Assembly: GCF_013002705.1 (NCBI RefSeq)
Contig: NZ_JABEND010000002.1
Span: 186,001 to 250,000, forward strand
Length of the DNA: 64,000 nucleotides
Direction: 5' to 3'
From: Nakamurella aerolata
GTDB taxonomy: Bacteria > Actinomycetota > Actinomycetes > Mycobacteriales > Nakamurellaceae
The notes below the pieces were generated by a model. The model worked only from the letters and a program-made list of their open reading frames with translations. It was not told the origin of the DNA and ran no database searches. Made by a program: the position numbers and the translations under genes. Shown here piece by piece: positions 8,153 to 15,982 of the stretch; position 1 is the stretch's first letter; the number at the start of each line of letters is the position of its first letter.

Positions 8153-9516
8153 GCGACATCCTCTCGGAGCTTCCGGCTACCCAGATCGTCGCTGAGGCAG
8201 CGGATTTCCTCGTCTCTGATGTAGGAAGCACGAACCATCTGCGGTTCGCCGCCGCCCTCCGACGCGATGTAGCCGACCCCTGGCTGTGCGGCGGGAATGT
8301 CCTCTGCACGTGCACCCATCGCGTGCATCCCGTCGCCGAGCACCATGTCCACCTGGGAGCCGCTGTCGAGCCGCATCGCGATTCGCGTCGGAAACAGCGA
8401 CCGGAACGAGACCACTTCTTTGCGTGGATCCTGCGCGCAACCGATTACGACTACGGCTGCGGCACGACCGCGAGCCAGCAGCGCCGAAACGGCCGCCGTC
8501 GCACGGTTCCGCAGTTTGGCATCTGGCTCATAGGCCGTCAGTGTCGACAGCTCGTCGACGACGATGATCAGCATGGGGTCATCGACCGTTGGTACGTGTT
8601 GTCGCGCGATTCCGGCAAGCCGACGGCATCGCTCATCCATCAGAGCCACCGCAGACTCGAGCAGCTCCACCATCACAACCGTTGACTCACACGCGAAACG
8701 GTCGAAGACGCCCTGGCCGATCCCCAGCTCCATTCCGCCCTTCGGATCGACTGCCCAGGCAGAAACCGTGCCCGTACGAATGGCGGAGGACACGCCGGCC
8801 AACATCGCCCACACGATCGAGGACTTGCCGGAACCGGTGACACCGCCAATGAAGGTGTGGGACCCCAAGAGGGGCAGTACCCATGGCGTGCCGTTCGAGG
8901 TCATCCCAACCGGGACCTGCCGGAGATCACTGCTCGCGGCCCACGGCAGCCGTCCCAGTGGGTCCGCCAGCAGATCGTGAAACCTGAGTTCGATCTGAAT
9001 CACGCCTGGCTGCACGTCGTAAACCCGTGCACTTCGTGCGGCGAAGGCCGCCGCGATCTGCGGGCACGCCGCCTGCCAGACACCGGTGTGCTGTCCGATC
9101 ACCATGGCGACGGTCAGGTGATGCACGCCCTCGTCGATGTCGACGCCAGCAAGTCGGGGCACCACCGTCGTGCCGTCCAGGCGTTTGGTCAAGCCGCACA
9201 TCTCGGTGATCGGCAGCCACCGACGCCGATACGCGCGGCGGGTTTTCGCGCGCGCCCGGGGTGACGTGATCAGCCGTCGGAACAGGCTGGGGCTGATTAC
9301 GCGCAGCATGATCAACGCGATGCCAACGCCACCAAGGATCACGAGTCCAACGGCCCAACCCAACAGCTGGCCGGCGAGGACAACCACCACGATCGGCGCT
9401 GCGATGGAAGGCCGGCTGACCAGCCACCAGATAGCTCGGAGGGCACCAAGTACCAGCCGCCCGAGGAGGTACCCGACGAGCTCAGTCGGGTCCGCGGGTG
9501 CTGTTGACCTGGTCAT
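8149..9516 (-). CDS. FtsK/SpoIIIE-type transfer ATPase (Tra)
   Basis: A 455-residue membrane-anchored DNA translocase. Two hydrophobic segments lie in the first 90 residues, followed by an FtsK domain with Walker A GGVTGSGKSS and Walker B LIIVVDELS. In AICEs a single protein of this type moves double-stranded DNA between hyphae or cells. ATG 9516 overlaps the stop of the upstream gene; a longer frame to 9612 would start inside that gene and is not favoured. It is the second gene of the leftward transcript and is followed by the initiator with an ATGA overlap. Confidence 0.9.
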   Translation of the reverse strand: MTRSTAPADPTELVGYLLGRLVLGALRAIWWLVSRPSIAAPIVVVVLAGQLLGWAVGLVILGGVGIALIMLRVISPSLFRRLITSPRARAKTRRAYRRRWLPITEMCGLTKRLDGTTVVPRLAGVDIDEGVHHLTVAMVIGQHTGVWQAACPQIAAAFAARSARVYDVQPGVIQIELRFHDLLADPLGRLPWAASSDLRQVPVGMTSNGTPWVLPLLGSHTFIGGVTGSGKSSIVWAMLAGVSSAIRTGTVSAWAVDPKGGMELGIGQGVFDRFACESTVVMVELLESAVALMDERCRRLAGIARQHVPTVDDPMLIIVVDELSTLTAYEPDAKLRNRATAAVSALLARGRAAAVVVIGCAQDPRKEVVSFRSLFPTRIAMRLDSGSQVDMVLGDGMHAMGARAEDIPAAQPGVGYIASEGGGEPQMVRASYIRDEEIRCLSDDLGSRKLREDVA

Positions 9517-9848
9517 GCTGCCGGCGCCTTGGCCGGGCCGGAGCCGGAAGCGCTCACGGGGGCGACCCGCTGCGCGCGGAAGGAAACTCCGGAACGGCCC
9601 TCGATCTCCCACGTCGTGGCGACCAGATCATGAACCTCGACAAAGCTTCCCGCCGAAACTTTTGGCTCCGCGTCAACGACGATGGTCAGCGCCTCGCGCA
9701 TGAACTCGTCGCCGATGGGCACGACGGTGAGCTGCCAGAGCATCGCCCCGGACTTGTCCACCCGCTGGTTGCCGGACTGATCGAGCTTGGCGCTCGGTGC
9801 AACGACGACTACGTACTTGGTTCCTTCGGTGCGCAACCTCATCCGCAT
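9513..9848 (-). CDS. Small AICE regulatory protein (SCO3933-like)
   Basis: A 111-residue protein at the head of the leftward core operon. A conserved strand pattern (KYVVVVAPSAKLD, then AMLWQLTVVPIG) and the position just before tra resemble proteins annotated as the SCO3933 family in Streptomyces elements. Its exact role is unknown. ATG 9848 is chosen because AGGAAAGGAG lies just upstream; the frame continues to 9929 without a ribosome site. The C-terminus is Ala/Pro-rich. Confidence 0.65.
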   Translation of the reverse strand: MRMRLRTEGTKYVVVVAPSAKLDQSGNQRVDKSGAMLWQLTVVPIGDEFMREALTIVVDAEPKVSAGSFVEVHDLVATTWEIEGRSGVSFRAQRVAPVSASGSGPAKAPAA

Positions 9849-9919
9849 GGTCTGCTCCTTTCCTGGGGTCGCGCGGTTCGCGACCTCTGCATCGAGTGGA
9901 AACCCGGTTCGCAGAAGCG

Positions 9920-9940
9920 ACCCGGACAAACTGTCCGGGT
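9920..9940. promoter_or_regulatory. 21-bp palindrome between divergent element operons
   Basis: ACCCGGACA and TGTCCGGGT form a perfect inverted repeat with a 3-bp centre (AAC). It lies between the leftward core operon (start 9848) and the rightward XRE gene (start 9982). This is the expected place for an operator that sets the switch between the integrated and replicating states. Confidence 0.65.
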
Positions 9941-9981
9941 ACCAAAGGGACGAAGTCGGAGGGCCCCGCTACGCTGACGAA

Positions 9982-11196
9982 ATGCGGGGCGCCGGTGATC
10001 AGATGAGCACGGGGCAACGTGTCGCCTTCTACCGTCGGCGCCGCGGCCTCACCCAGGGTGTGCTCGCCGGACTCATCGGACGCAGCGAGGACTGGCTCAG
10101 CAAGGTCGAGCGCAACCAACGCCGGCTCAACGAGCAGACCTTGACCGCCGTAGCTCAGGCGCTGCGTGTCATGCCCGAAGACATCAAGGGCCAGCCCGTG
10201 TTGGCTGAGGCTGATCGTCCGGCGAACGACGATGTTCCTGCTGTTCGCGAAGCACTCTTGGACCATCGACGGCTGTCCGCGACGCTCTTCGCAGTCGAAC
10301 GATCATTCGTCGATGTGGACGCGGTAGCGGCGTACTCCCGCAACGTCTGGGACCTGTACCAACGCGGTCAGACGGGCGCGGTCATCTCTGAATTGCCTCG
10401 GCTGATCAGGGATGCTCAGGCGCTCGAGGCGTCCGGCGACTCGGACGGCCGTCCTTGGGCAGTGTCAGCCCGGATTCACCACCTCGCAGCTACGACGCTG
10501 GCAAAGCTGGGCGAGAGCGAGCTGGCATGGACGGCCGGCGAGCAGGCGATGCGTGCGGCAGAGCGGTCCGGCGACCCGTTGGCGATTGCGTCCGCGTCCA
10601 GGGCGACCACGCATGCCTTGTTAGCAATGGGACGCTTCGATCATGCCGTTGAGCTTGGTCAGCGCACCGCCGACTGGTTGAACGATCAGTTGCGGAAGGA
10701 CGATCCTGCGGCGCTGAGTCTGCTGGGAATGCTGCACCTACGGACCGCGATCGCGGCGTCCCAGCGTCAGGATCGCGCCGCTACGAACGAACTTCTTGAC
10801 CGTGCCGAGGCGCTCGCCTCTCGACTCGGCCGCGATGCGAACCTTTGGCAGACCAGCTTCGGACCGACGAACGTGCGCCTGCATCGAGTCGCAGCCAACC
10901 TCAATCTGGAAGACGTGGCCTGGGTCATCGAGCACGGCGCCGAGGTCAACAGCTCGCAACTTCCGATCGAACGGACGGTCGCGCACAAGATCGACCTGGC
11001 CCGCGCAAACAGCTACCACGCAAAGGACCAGACCGCAGTCGAGTACCTCATCGACGCCGAGCACCTGGCGCCCGATCTGGTGCGCCAGAGCGCCGCCGTT
11101 CGCGAAACGGTCAAGTCGATGCTGCACCGCAACATCGCTTCGACTGGCAAGGGCAGCCTGCTGGGCGACCTCGCCGTGCGCTGCCGGGCGGTCTGA
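9982..11196 (+). CDS. XRE-family regulator with TPR-like C-terminal domain
   Basis: A 404-residue regulator. An N-terminal XRE helix-turn-helix (GQRVAFYRRRRGLTQGVLAG, then LIGRSEDWLSKVERNQR) is followed by a long all-helical part with tetratricopeptide-like repeats (about 130-390), seen in many actinobacterial element regulators. It likely controls the divergent core genes through the palindrome at 9920-9940. A TACGCT box at 9970-9975 lies 6 bases before ATG 9982, which suggests a leaderless mRNA; ATG 10003 is the alternative start. Its stop overlaps the flavoprotein start (TGATG), so the two are coupled. Confidence 0.82.
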   Translation: MRGAGDQMSTGQRVAFYRRRRGLTQGVLAGLIGRSEDWLSKVERNQRRLNEQTLTAVAQALRVMPEDIKGQPVLAEADRPANDDVPAVREALLDHRRLSATLFAVERSFVDVDAVAAYSRNVWDLYQRGQTGAVISELPRLIRDAQALEASGDSDGRPWAVSARIHHLAATTLAKLGESELAWTAGEQAMRAAERSGDPLAIASASRATTHALLAMGRFDHAVELGQRTADWLNDQLRKDDPAALSLLGMLHLRTAIAASQRQDRAATNELLDRAEALASRLGRDANLWQTSFGPTNVRLHRVAANLNLEDVAWVIEHGAEVNSSQLPIERTVAHKIDLARANSYHAKDQTAVEYLIDAEHLAPDLVRQSAAVRETVKSMLHRNIASTGKGSLLGDLAVRCRAV

Positions 11197-11744
11197 TGGC
11201 CACCATCGGGGTTGTGGCCAGCGCTGCCGGAGGTGTCGAGCAGCTGCGGGAGGGCTTGGTGCAGCCACTCATTGAAAGGGGCCACGTCGTCGCGCTCACT
11301 GTGACGCCAACAGCCGGGGGATGGCTGGACCGTACCGGCGAGAGGACCAAGCTCGCTGAGTTGACTGGTCTGCCTGTCCGCTCAGAACCCCGGTTCCCGG
11401 ACGAAGATACCCCCCATCCGCAGATTGACCTCTACGTGGCAGCACCCTGGACAGCCAGCAGCACGGCGAAGCTCTCGCTGGGGATCGCCGACAATCAGGC
11501 ACTCACCGCACTCTGTGAGTCGATCGCGACGGTGCCAGTGATCGTCTTCCCACGGGTGAACGCTGCGCATGCACGTCAACCGGCCTGGCCGGACCACATC
11601 GCGCGCCTCAGAGCAGCCGGCGTTCAGCTCATCTACGGGGACGATGTGTGGCCGCTCGCCGAACCACGGGCCGCCGGCCCACGTGTGCTCCCGTGGCCTG
11701 CCATCATCTCCGCTGTGGAGACCCTTGAGGCGGGGCGCTCGTGA
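11196..11744 (+). CDS. Flavoprotein (PF02441-like), AICE conserved
   Basis: A 182-residue protein with a Rossmann-like N-terminus (GVVASAAGG) and the pattern of flavin-dependent decarboxylase-like flavoproteins: LTVTPTAGGWLD, LYVAAPWTASSTAKLSLGIA and VIVFPRVNAAHA. Such genes often accompany XRE regulators in actinobacterial elements, with unknown substrate. It overlaps the regulator stop by one base. Its last 40 codons exist as a decayed copy at 16944-17059, showing that it is part of the element backbone and not cargo. Confidence 0.78.
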   Translation: MATIGVVASAAGGVEQLREGLVQPLIERGHVVALTVTPTAGGWLDRTGERTKLAELTGLPVRSEPRFPDEDTPHPQIDLYVAAPWTASSTAKLSLGIADNQALTALCESIATVPVIVFPRVNAAHARQPAWPDHIARLRAAGVQLIYGDDVWPLAEPRAAGPRVLPWPAIISAVETLEAGRS

Positions 11745-11745
11745 G

Positions 11746-11769
11746 GACTTTCTCTACTGGATCAAGGAG
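11746..11769 (+). promoter_or_regulatory. Conserved leader before the variable cargo slot
   Basis: The stretch ACTTTCTCTACTGGATCAAG plus GAG, containing the ribosome site AAGGAG of the next gene, recurs with no change in those bases at 17062-17084. In both places it follows the flavoprotein stop and precedes an unrelated cargo gene. It marks the left boundary of the exchangeable region. Confidence 0.6.
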
Positions 11770-11777
11770 TCTCCGAG

Positions 11778-12638
11778 GTGAGTAATCCCGAGGAGCCCAG
11801 ACCGGAAGATGACATTACGATAGGTCCGCCACTTCGATGTGTGGAGGCCTCAATCCCAGTTGTCGGCGACATCATGGCCCAGATTGGCCGGTTTCTGGGT
11901 CTGCTGCGCTGGGCAATCGAGTACGCAATGCCTCCTAAAGAAGCATGGTTCCCGAACACTATTGCCGCTGTTGCGTGCTTCTCCAGGGCGTATCAAGGAT
12001 TGCAGGCAAGCACGTGGCTCGCGCTTCATGGTTTCTATACAGAAGCTCGAATTGCGATTCGCAGTGTCTATGAGTCTGCAGGGCTGGCCAGAATGCTCGC
12101 ACATGACACCGAACTTGCTGAAAAGTGGCTCCATCGGGGTGACTGGGTTCCTGATCGTAACTCGCGTTCCTACGCTGACGCCATGACAGGCGGCGAAGGT
12201 GAAACGTACAGGGAGTACTACAAGCGAGCAAGCACGATCGCGCACCCGGCCGCGATTTCAACCCTTCCTTTTGTGTTGACGGCTGCTGGCGAACCTAACC
12301 TCACTTGGGGTCCTGCCTTCGATGAGAGCAGTTGTCTGAGTGTGTTGAAGGAAATCGCGATCGAGGCGGCGTTTGTTTGTTTTGCGTTTCGCATCGCCGC
12401 GGTTGATGAGGCAGCGATTGATCCGGCTTGGCTCCGAGATCTGGCCGACCTATCTCGGGAGGTTACTGGGGAGCGTCTCGAGCACCTTGATCGCGACTGG
12501 GATGCAATGACTAGTGCATATGAAGAATTCCGAGCGCACGTACAGCACGACGACGCACTCGACGCCACTCTAGAAGAGCACCCAAACAGTATGCGGAATG
12601 TTAGGGACCGAATTCGGCGAGACATCCCCGATGACTGA
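11778..12638 (+). CDS. Helical cargo protein, DUF5677-like
   Basis: A 286-residue, mostly helical protein. The central segment LHGFYTEARIAIRSVYESAG, with RGDWVPDRNSR further on, resembles proteins grouped under DUF5677, whose function is unknown; I am not sure of the match. No signal or strong membrane span is seen. The GTG start at 11778 has AAGGAG at 11764-11769. Codons are clearly more AT-rich than in the element core (for example the TTTGTTTGTTTTGCG stretch near 12370), which fits recent acquisition. It is followed after 32 bp by a DUF6414-like gene, and the two probably form one cassette. Confidence 0.5.
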   Translation: MSNPEEPRPEDDITIGPPLRCVEASIPVVGDIMAQIGRFLGLLRWAIEYAMPPKEAWFPNTIAAVACFSRAYQGLQASTWLALHGFYTEARIAIRSVYESAGLARMLAHDTELAEKWLHRGDWVPDRNSRSYADAMTGGEGETYREYYKRASTIAHPAAISTLPFVLTAAGEPNLTWGPAFDESSCLSVLKEIAIEAAFVCFAFRIAAVDEAAIDPAWLRDLADLSREVTGERLEHLDRDWDAMTSAYEEFRAHVQHDDALDATLEEHPNSMRNVRDRIRRDIPDD

Positions 12639-12670
12639 GAAGAAGATCATTGATTGGAGGAGATCGCAAG

Positions 12671-13681
12671 ATGAATGAAAGCGCACTGACTCCGCCCTTC
12701 ATTCGAGAGTTCATTTACGTAGACGTCGACCGAGCAAGGGTATTGCTTAGTCAACTCGCTGGCAGTGTCCGTAAGGGCTTTAAATTGGTCGATGGCTCGA
12801 CCCGAGATCGTTCGCTTGGAGTTGGTCGCGCGACGTATCTACGTGGCGGAGATGCCCGAGGCTCTGAAGAGGAGCACTCTGTCGAGGACGGACTGGTTTC
12901 GGACCTGGAGGAGGCGCTCGACGTAAACGGCGCATTGTCGGACATCTCGGTGCGCATCGACGATCCTGATGACTTGAATCTTGAAAAACTGGCACGCGAG
13001 GTCCTGCCGGGCTCGGTTGTTCGCCTGACTGCTCTAGGGCAGATGTTTGACGCGACTTATGTCGCAGAATCGCTGGCTGCGATAATGACGGCTGCCGCCG
13101 GAATATCGGCGATCGCGGGACCCCGAGATAGCCGAGCGCGAAGTGGTAAACCTGGCGGCGCGAAACAATCACGAGATCGAAGGGTCCCAGAAGGTGGACA
13201 GCTGGAGGATCTCATACCTATGATCGATAACCTGGACATTCTCGAAGGCCTCGACACGGATTCGGTGCGGGCAATTGTAAAGACCACGAGAGGCATATTT
13301 CCCGCTGGGCTGCACCTGGTTTTCAGTTCCCAGAACGGTCGGAAGTGGTCGGCCCTCGCGCGACTACAAAAGGACAGAAAGTACCTGGATGCGGAACCGG
13401 AGATCTTGTTTTCGCGGTACGGTACGGGAAAGAGTCTTTGGACGGTGCTGGGTACAGTAGGGCACTTCGCTGCTTCCAGACCCCCTGATATGGCTAGTCC
13501 CCAGGCCGACTTGGTTCGCGACGACAAATCAGTCGATCGAGCCAGCTTTGTTGCTATGGTCAACGGCCTCATCGGGACGATGGCCTCACTTGGATTTTCC
13601 AGTACTGCATCCTATCCAGGAGTTTCGATCGTACCAGTTGCTGTTTATCGATCGGTCGAGATTGGGGGAGCGTCGATATAA
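12671..13681 (+). CDS. Cargo protein, DUF6414-like
   Basis: A 336-residue protein. The N-terminal segment REFIYVDVDRARVLLSQL matches the opening I associate with the DUF6414 family (a strand, then D-x-x-R and a helix ending in S-Q-L), whose function is not known. The C-terminal part is alpha/beta. ATG 12671 is chosen for GGAGGAG at 12656-12662; an upstream TTG at 12650 is in frame. Base composition is as AT-rich as in the previous gene. Pairing with that gene, and the position in an AICE cargo slot beside an Abi gene, suggest a defence or toxin-type cassette. This is inference from position only. Confidence 0.55.
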   Translation: MNESALTPPFIREFIYVDVDRARVLLSQLAGSVRKGFKLVDGSTRDRSLGVGRATYLRGGDARGSEEEHSVEDGLVSDLEEALDVNGALSDISVRIDDPDDLNLEKLAREVLPGSVVRLTALGQMFDATYVAESLAAIMTAAAGISAIAGPRDSRARSGKPGGAKQSRDRRVPEGGQLEDLIPMIDNLDILEGLDTDSVRAIVKTTRGIFPAGLHLVFSSQNGRKWSALARLQKDRKYLDAEPEILFSRYGTGKSLWTVLGTVGHFAASRPPDMASPQADLVRDDKSVDRASFVAMVNGLIGTMASLGFSSTASYPGVSIVPVAVYRSVEIGGASI

Positions 13682-14038
13682 GTGCCTTCCGTGCTTCGGC
13701 GCTGGGACAACCCCACAGCTGTGAAGTCACGCCGTACTGGCTTTGGGGCCAGCTCCTTGATGCCCTGCTCGATGGAGACCGATCGAATACGCACCTGGAC
13801 CGCAAAGGCGCCACCAGGCCTGGGTGGCCGGGACTTCACGCGGAAAGCTCATTCAGAATGGAGCGCGGTCTACGGGAAGAACGCTCCTTCCAACGAACTG
13901 GCTGCTAAGGGTGCTCCGAGAGGCTTCGCTCGGCCGGCCAGCGTCCTGAGTCTCGCGTGGGACACGTGGGACACGTGGGACGTAGTGTCCGTGACAATGG
14001 ACCTCGTGGCCTCTACCCGCGTGTCGCGACTTTTTTTG
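13682..14038. other. Spacer with 9-bp tandem repeats
   Basis: No gene here has convincing support. A frame from GTG 13682 to 14077 starts right after the DUF6414-like stop, but its product is low in recognisable structure and contains a run made by the repeat. Three copies of CGTGGGAC(A) with a 9-bp period lie at 13956-13982, followed by GTGTCC at 13987-13992, which is complementary to the repeat. A run of seven T lies at 14031-14037, just before the large hairpin. Confidence 0.5.
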
Positions 14039-14166
14039 GCGTCCAGATGGCTAGGCTACCGGTGCGTAGCACGCTAAGCGCCCGAAGGGCCGGTAGCCTA
14101 GCCATCTGGACGCAAGACGAAACCCCGGCGATGTGGCCGGGGCCAGGGATCGTTCCGGGGTCTTCG
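14039..14166 (+). ncRNA. Structured RNA upstream of Abi gene (abiF-motif candidate)
   Basis: A perfect 24-bp inverted repeat (14039-14062 with 14090-14113) encloses a 27-base loop. A second hairpin follows: CCCCGGC 14123-14129 with GCCGGGG 14136-14142. An alternative helix pairs 14118-14128 with 14155-14166 (CGAAACCCCGG with CCGGGGTCTTCG, one bulge) and excludes the small hairpin. The whole lies 31 bp before the Abi_2-like start. A conserved structured RNA called the abiF motif is known upstream of Abi_2 genes; placement and structure fit, but I could not test the covariance model. Confidence 0.65.
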
Positions 14167-14196
14167 ATGGTCACAGTACCAGTAGGAGGCCATCCG

Positions 14197-14865
14197 ATGC
14201 TAGATCCCAGCGTCGACTACACGCTGTTGCAAGATCTGATCACGACCGAGCGTCTAAGTTCGTACTTCAAGTGGGCCGGCGGTGACCTCGATCGAGCGTT
14301 CGAGCTCTACGAGTGGAACATGGAAGCATCAGCGGCGGCGCTGTCCGTAGCGGCGATGGTCGAGGTCATCGTCCGAAACGCGCTGGACCGTGAGCTGACC
14401 GCCTGGGCGGCCAAGCGCCAGCTCGGCGACTGGCTAGCCGCTGTACCGCTCGACCCGCGCGGGCGCGAGGACATCGTGAAAGCTCGTGCTCGGGCTGCTC
14501 GTGGTGGACGCCAGGTCAAGCACGGGCACGTGGTCGCCGAGTTGAGCCTGGGCTTCTGGCGGTTCCTCCTGGCCAGCAAGTACTTGACCAGCCTGTGGAT
14601 TCCTGCGCTGGGTAGGGCGTTCCCGTTCGCCGCAGGGGATGAACGAACGAAGCGACGCCAGATGGAATCTCATGCCCAGCAGATCTTGTACCTCCGCAAC
14701 CGGGCTGCGCATCACGAGCCGATCCATCGACGCGATCTCGCCGCCGATATGCGTCGCGCGCTCAGACTCGTAGGGGCAGTTGATGCAACGGCCGAAAGTT
14801 GGGTGCGTTCCCGTGAACGACTGACGACAGTGATCGCTGAACGGCCGATGTCTCCTGGTCCTTGA
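14197..14865 (+). CDS. Abi_2/AbiF-like HEPN protein (abortive infection)
   Basis: A 222-residue protein of the Abi_2 type. Family landmarks are visible: RLSSYFKWAGGDLDRAFELY at 22-41, EWNMEASAA after it, VEVIVRNALDREL near 60-72, VVAELSLGFWRFLL near 110-123, and the C-terminal HEPN nuclease motif RNRAAH (R167-x4-H172) inside LRNRAAHHEP. HEPN proteins of this type cleave RNA; Abi_2 proteins act in phage exclusion and as toxins. ATG 14197 is selected for AGGAGG at 14185-14190. The structured RNA directly upstream is likely its partner. GC content is higher than in the two preceding cargo genes, so this cassette probably arrived separately. Confidence 0.85.
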   Translation: MLDPSVDYTLLQDLITTERLSSYFKWAGGDLDRAFELYEWNMEASAAALSVAAMVEVIVRNALDRELTAWAAKRQLGDWLAAVPLDPRGREDIVKARARAARGGRQVKHGHVVAELSLGFWRFLLASKYLTSLWIPALGRAFPFAAGDERTKRRQMESHAQQILYLRNRAAHHEPIHRRDLAADMRRALRLVGAVDATAESWVRSRERLTTVIAERPMSPGP

Positions 14866-14924
14866 AGAAACCCGAACACCAGGAGCGCCCGGGCGGAACG
14901 TAGCCCAAGCGGGAACCATGGCGC

Positions 14925-14939
14925 GTCCCCCTGGGGGAC
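14925..14939 (+). terminator. GC hairpin after the Abi gene
   Basis: GTCCCC (14925-14930) and GGGGAC (14934-14939) form a 6-bp stem with a CTG loop. It lies 60 bp after the Abi stop and before the convergent Cys-rich gene. There is no U tract. Confidence 0.45.
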
Positions 14940-14991
14940 CAGCGTCAAGGCCGGGTCTTTCGGACAGCGGTGCTCGCCCGCCCCGACTGGA

Positions 14992-15372
14992 TTAGCCCTT
15001 CTGACTCAACGCGTCCCTGACAGCCTCGACAGTCTCATGATTGCCGCGAGGATGTGTCTCGATCCACCATGCGAGATACTCCCGCGCCCCCTGCTTTGTC
15101 GCGGCAGCAGGGAACATCACGCACATTGAGGCCTGGGTGCCCTCGCTCTCGATGTGGCTCCAGCCGTCTATGCAATCTCCATAGGCCCTCCAGCGCGAAT
15201 GCTTGCCACACTCCCATTGATGGCGCACGATTGCGCATCGGTAGCACGCGAGCGTTCCGTTCATTCGCGCGAACCGCCGCCGCCATTCAAAATCCAGTGC
15301 GTATGCGTCCCCGTTCCGGGGGATCGGCTGGTCGCACAGGCAACAGGTCAACCGAAAGTCTGGTCTCTTCAC
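14992..15372 (-). CDS. Small Cys-rich protein, putative zinc binder
   Basis: A 126-residue protein of unknown function. Two C-x-x-C knuckles near the N-terminus (CCLCDQP and CYRCAIV) plus CGKH suggest a treble-clef or HNH-like zinc site, but the catalytic HNH residues are not seen. The GTG start at 15370-15372 is chosen because GAGGAG lies 8 bases upstream; the frame remains open to 15435. It reads leftward, opposite to the Abi gene, and follows the HicB-like gene after 80 bp. Being inside the element, it counts as cargo. Confidence 0.55.
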   Translation of the reverse strand: MKRPDFRLTCCLCDQPIPRNGDAYALDFEWRRRFARMNGTLACYRCAIVRHQWECGKHSRWRAYGDCIDGWSHIESEGTQASMCVMFPAAATKQGAREYLAWWIETHPRGNHETVEAVRDALSQKG

Positions 15373-15452
15373 TGGGATGCTCCTCAGCCGTAAATGGACG
15401 TCAACTGAAGGCGTTCTGCCAGTAGCGGCGGACACCTGCGATCCCGTGCTGC

Positions 15453-15680
15453 CTACTGTAGGCCATCATCCGATGTCGTGGGCTCGAAATGCTTATCGAT
15501 CACGATGGACGTGTCGTTGGCCGTCGGTACCTGCTCTCCGAGGACGAACTCGATCGCTTCTCGTATCATCGCCTCGGCATCTGCAATGTCTCGGACCTGG
15601 GAGATCGCGCCTGGCACCTCGACGCATTGGAGCGTCCACCAGCCCTGAGACCGCGTTGCCCGCACCGTGTAGGTCGTCAT
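15453..15680 (-). CDS. HicB-like antitoxin, orphan
   Basis: A 75-residue protein with the HicB fold pattern: strand MTTYTVRATRSQGWWTLQC, then VPGAISQVRDIADAEAMIRE as strand-turn-helix. HicB antitoxins normally neutralise the HicA mRNA interferase. No HicA-type gene is next to it, and it lacks the C-terminal DNA-binding extension of long HicB proteins. GAGGAG lies 9 bases before ATG 15680. It may be a remnant of a toxin-antitoxin pair, or protect against HicA toxins from elsewhere. Confidence 0.65.
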   Translation of the reverse strand: MTTYTVRATRSQGWWTLQCVEVPGAISQVRDIADAEAMIREAIEFVLGEQVPTANDTSIVIDKHFEPTTSDDGLQ

Positions 15681-15858
15681 CGCGTTGGGCTCCTCACCTG
15701 AGAAGGTCGGTCTGGTCGTTGACCTGCCCGCCCTGACCACTGGTCGCGCCGTCCGGTGACAGTAGTCGGAGCGGTCGAGCGTAGCCTTCACAGCCGGCGG
15801 TCTGGAACCCTGTGCACCTCGCGCCCGCCGTCCGCGCCACCACTTCGCGCCGTATGGC

Positions 15859-15879
15859 TGCTAACAGATTTGCTAACAG
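15859..15879. repeat. Paired 9-bp repeats, likely right integrase arm site
   Basis: TGCTAACAG occurs at 15859 and 15871, with the same 12-bp period as the left pair at 4811. It lies about 100 bp inside attR. Confidence 0.6.
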
Positions 15880-15982
15880 CAGCAGTGCTCGACATGGTCA
15901 ACACTGGACGATCCGGGAATCAACGATCGAGCATCGCCGCACGTCAGAGCACTGGGTGAACACCGGCAGACGCCCGGCGCGG

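Noticed and set aside
13682-14077. A 131-residue frame after the DUF6414-like gene
   Set aside because: It begins directly after the stop codon but lacks a ribosome site and runs into the tandem repeats and the hairpin arm; treated as spacer.
14039-14113. The 24-bp inverted repeat as an insertion-sequence end
   Set aside because: The arms enclose only 27 bases and no transposase is near; the position before an Abi_2 gene favours an RNA structure.
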